From Pythium myriotylum (taxonomy: Eukaryota > Oomycota > Peronosporomycetes > Pythiales > Pythiaceae), in assembly GCA_023091665.1 (NCBI GenBank), contig JALJCQ010000001.1:1736001-1800000 (forward strand): a DNA stretch of 64,000 bases, written 5' to 3'. The position numbers and the translations under genes are program-made. The notes under the pieces were generated by a model. It had not been told where the DNA came from. It saw nothing but the letters and a program-made list of their open reading frames with translations, and searched no databases. Shown here one piece after another: positions 63,690-64,000 of this stretch (positions are counted from its first letter, which is position 1; every line of letters starts with the position of its first letter).

Positions 63690-64000
63690 TCGGGATGACG
63701 CGGTTCGTTCCAGTCGAGATCAGCGTAGCGCTGGTCACACCGATCGCGAGGCGGATGTGCCGAGTCCGGGGCTGCATAGTGCCTCCACTGCGCGATTTGT
63801 TCGCGATGGCCCACCACCACTGATTGGTGGCAACGGTGATCTTTAGTGAGTGGTCAGCCATGTTGTTGACCACGATGATCGCCCCGATCCTGAGGTCACG
63901 GCGCGTATGTGTCGTGGGGCTGTGAAGAAGAGTACGATCCCCAAGCCCCGTCTACTGGCTTGGTTTTCCTGATGATCAGGATACGTGGGTAGACGGGCAG
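62928..64000. other. Right end of the window, no gene assigned
   Basis: Contains G31 at 63658-63688. A minus-strand frame at 63873-63613 (VVNNMADHSLKITVATNQWW) looks protein-like but is broken by the G tract; the family was not recognised. A further ORF at 63573-63277 has no motif. Confidence 0.4.

Noticed and set aside
63505..63873. Glycine- or proline-run ORFs across 63658-63688
   Set aside because: Artefacts of the G31 homopolymer.

Overview
The window looks like a gene-poor, transposon-rich stretch of a eukaryotic genome. Spliceosomal introns (GT-AG, about 60 bp) are visible in one gene and the tRNA gene is of eukaryotic type. The mix of elements (Tc1 and IS630-like DDE transposons, pogo, Merlin/IS1595, MULE with FLYWCH finger, piggyBac-like MITE, Crypton and Ndc10-like tyrosine recombinases, Ty1/copia, Myb/SANT-like repeat-associated genes) is the kind found in oomycetes. 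An oomycete or related stramenopile is my best guess (inference, about 0.6). I see no convincing intact single-copy host gene; nearly every protein-coding stretch carries a stop or frameshift.

Layout. 1-13.6 kb: a truncated IS630-like transposase; a Myb/SANT-like pseudogene running into an inverted 1.78-kb copy of the array repeat with a tRNA-Val gene; a broken Crypton whose N-terminal part is flipped; a pogo-like element with TIRs and TA duplication; an unidentified pseudogene; then two two-gene units in opposite orientation, each with an IS630-like transposase convergent with a coiled-coil protein gene. 13.6-43.85 kb: a tandem array of about 7.5 near-identical 4,038-bp units, each with a tRNA-Val(UAC) gene, a 159-codon ORF and Myb/SANT remnants. 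Poly-T lengths (17,17,38,17,17,37,17) suggest a three-unit higher-order repeat. 43.87-45.36 kb: a Tc1 element with IR/DR-type ends.

47-58 kb: a decayed AWS-SET gene, then a decayed Ndc10/tyrosine-recombinase-like gene split by an 8.5-kb MULE (10-bp duplication). The MULE carries a C2HC-RING-RING protein gene and a FLYWCH-MULE transposase, and is itself split by a 5.3-kb copia retrotransposon (394-bp LTRs, 5-bp duplication, half-tRNA-type primer site). So there are three nested layers. 59-64 kb: a 2OG-Fe(II) oxygenase-like gene; a Merlin/IS1595 element with a three-exon transposase whose left TIR is split by a TTAA-flanked MITE, a second copy of which sits in the 10-kb IS630-like transposase; and a second C2HC-RING gene.

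How parts relate: almost all content is mobile-element genes and their wreckage. The tRNA-Val array is the main candidate for a functional host locus, with nine apparently complete tRNA genes. Its structure (half-unit A, then B-A repeated) fits unequal exchange between direct copies of A.
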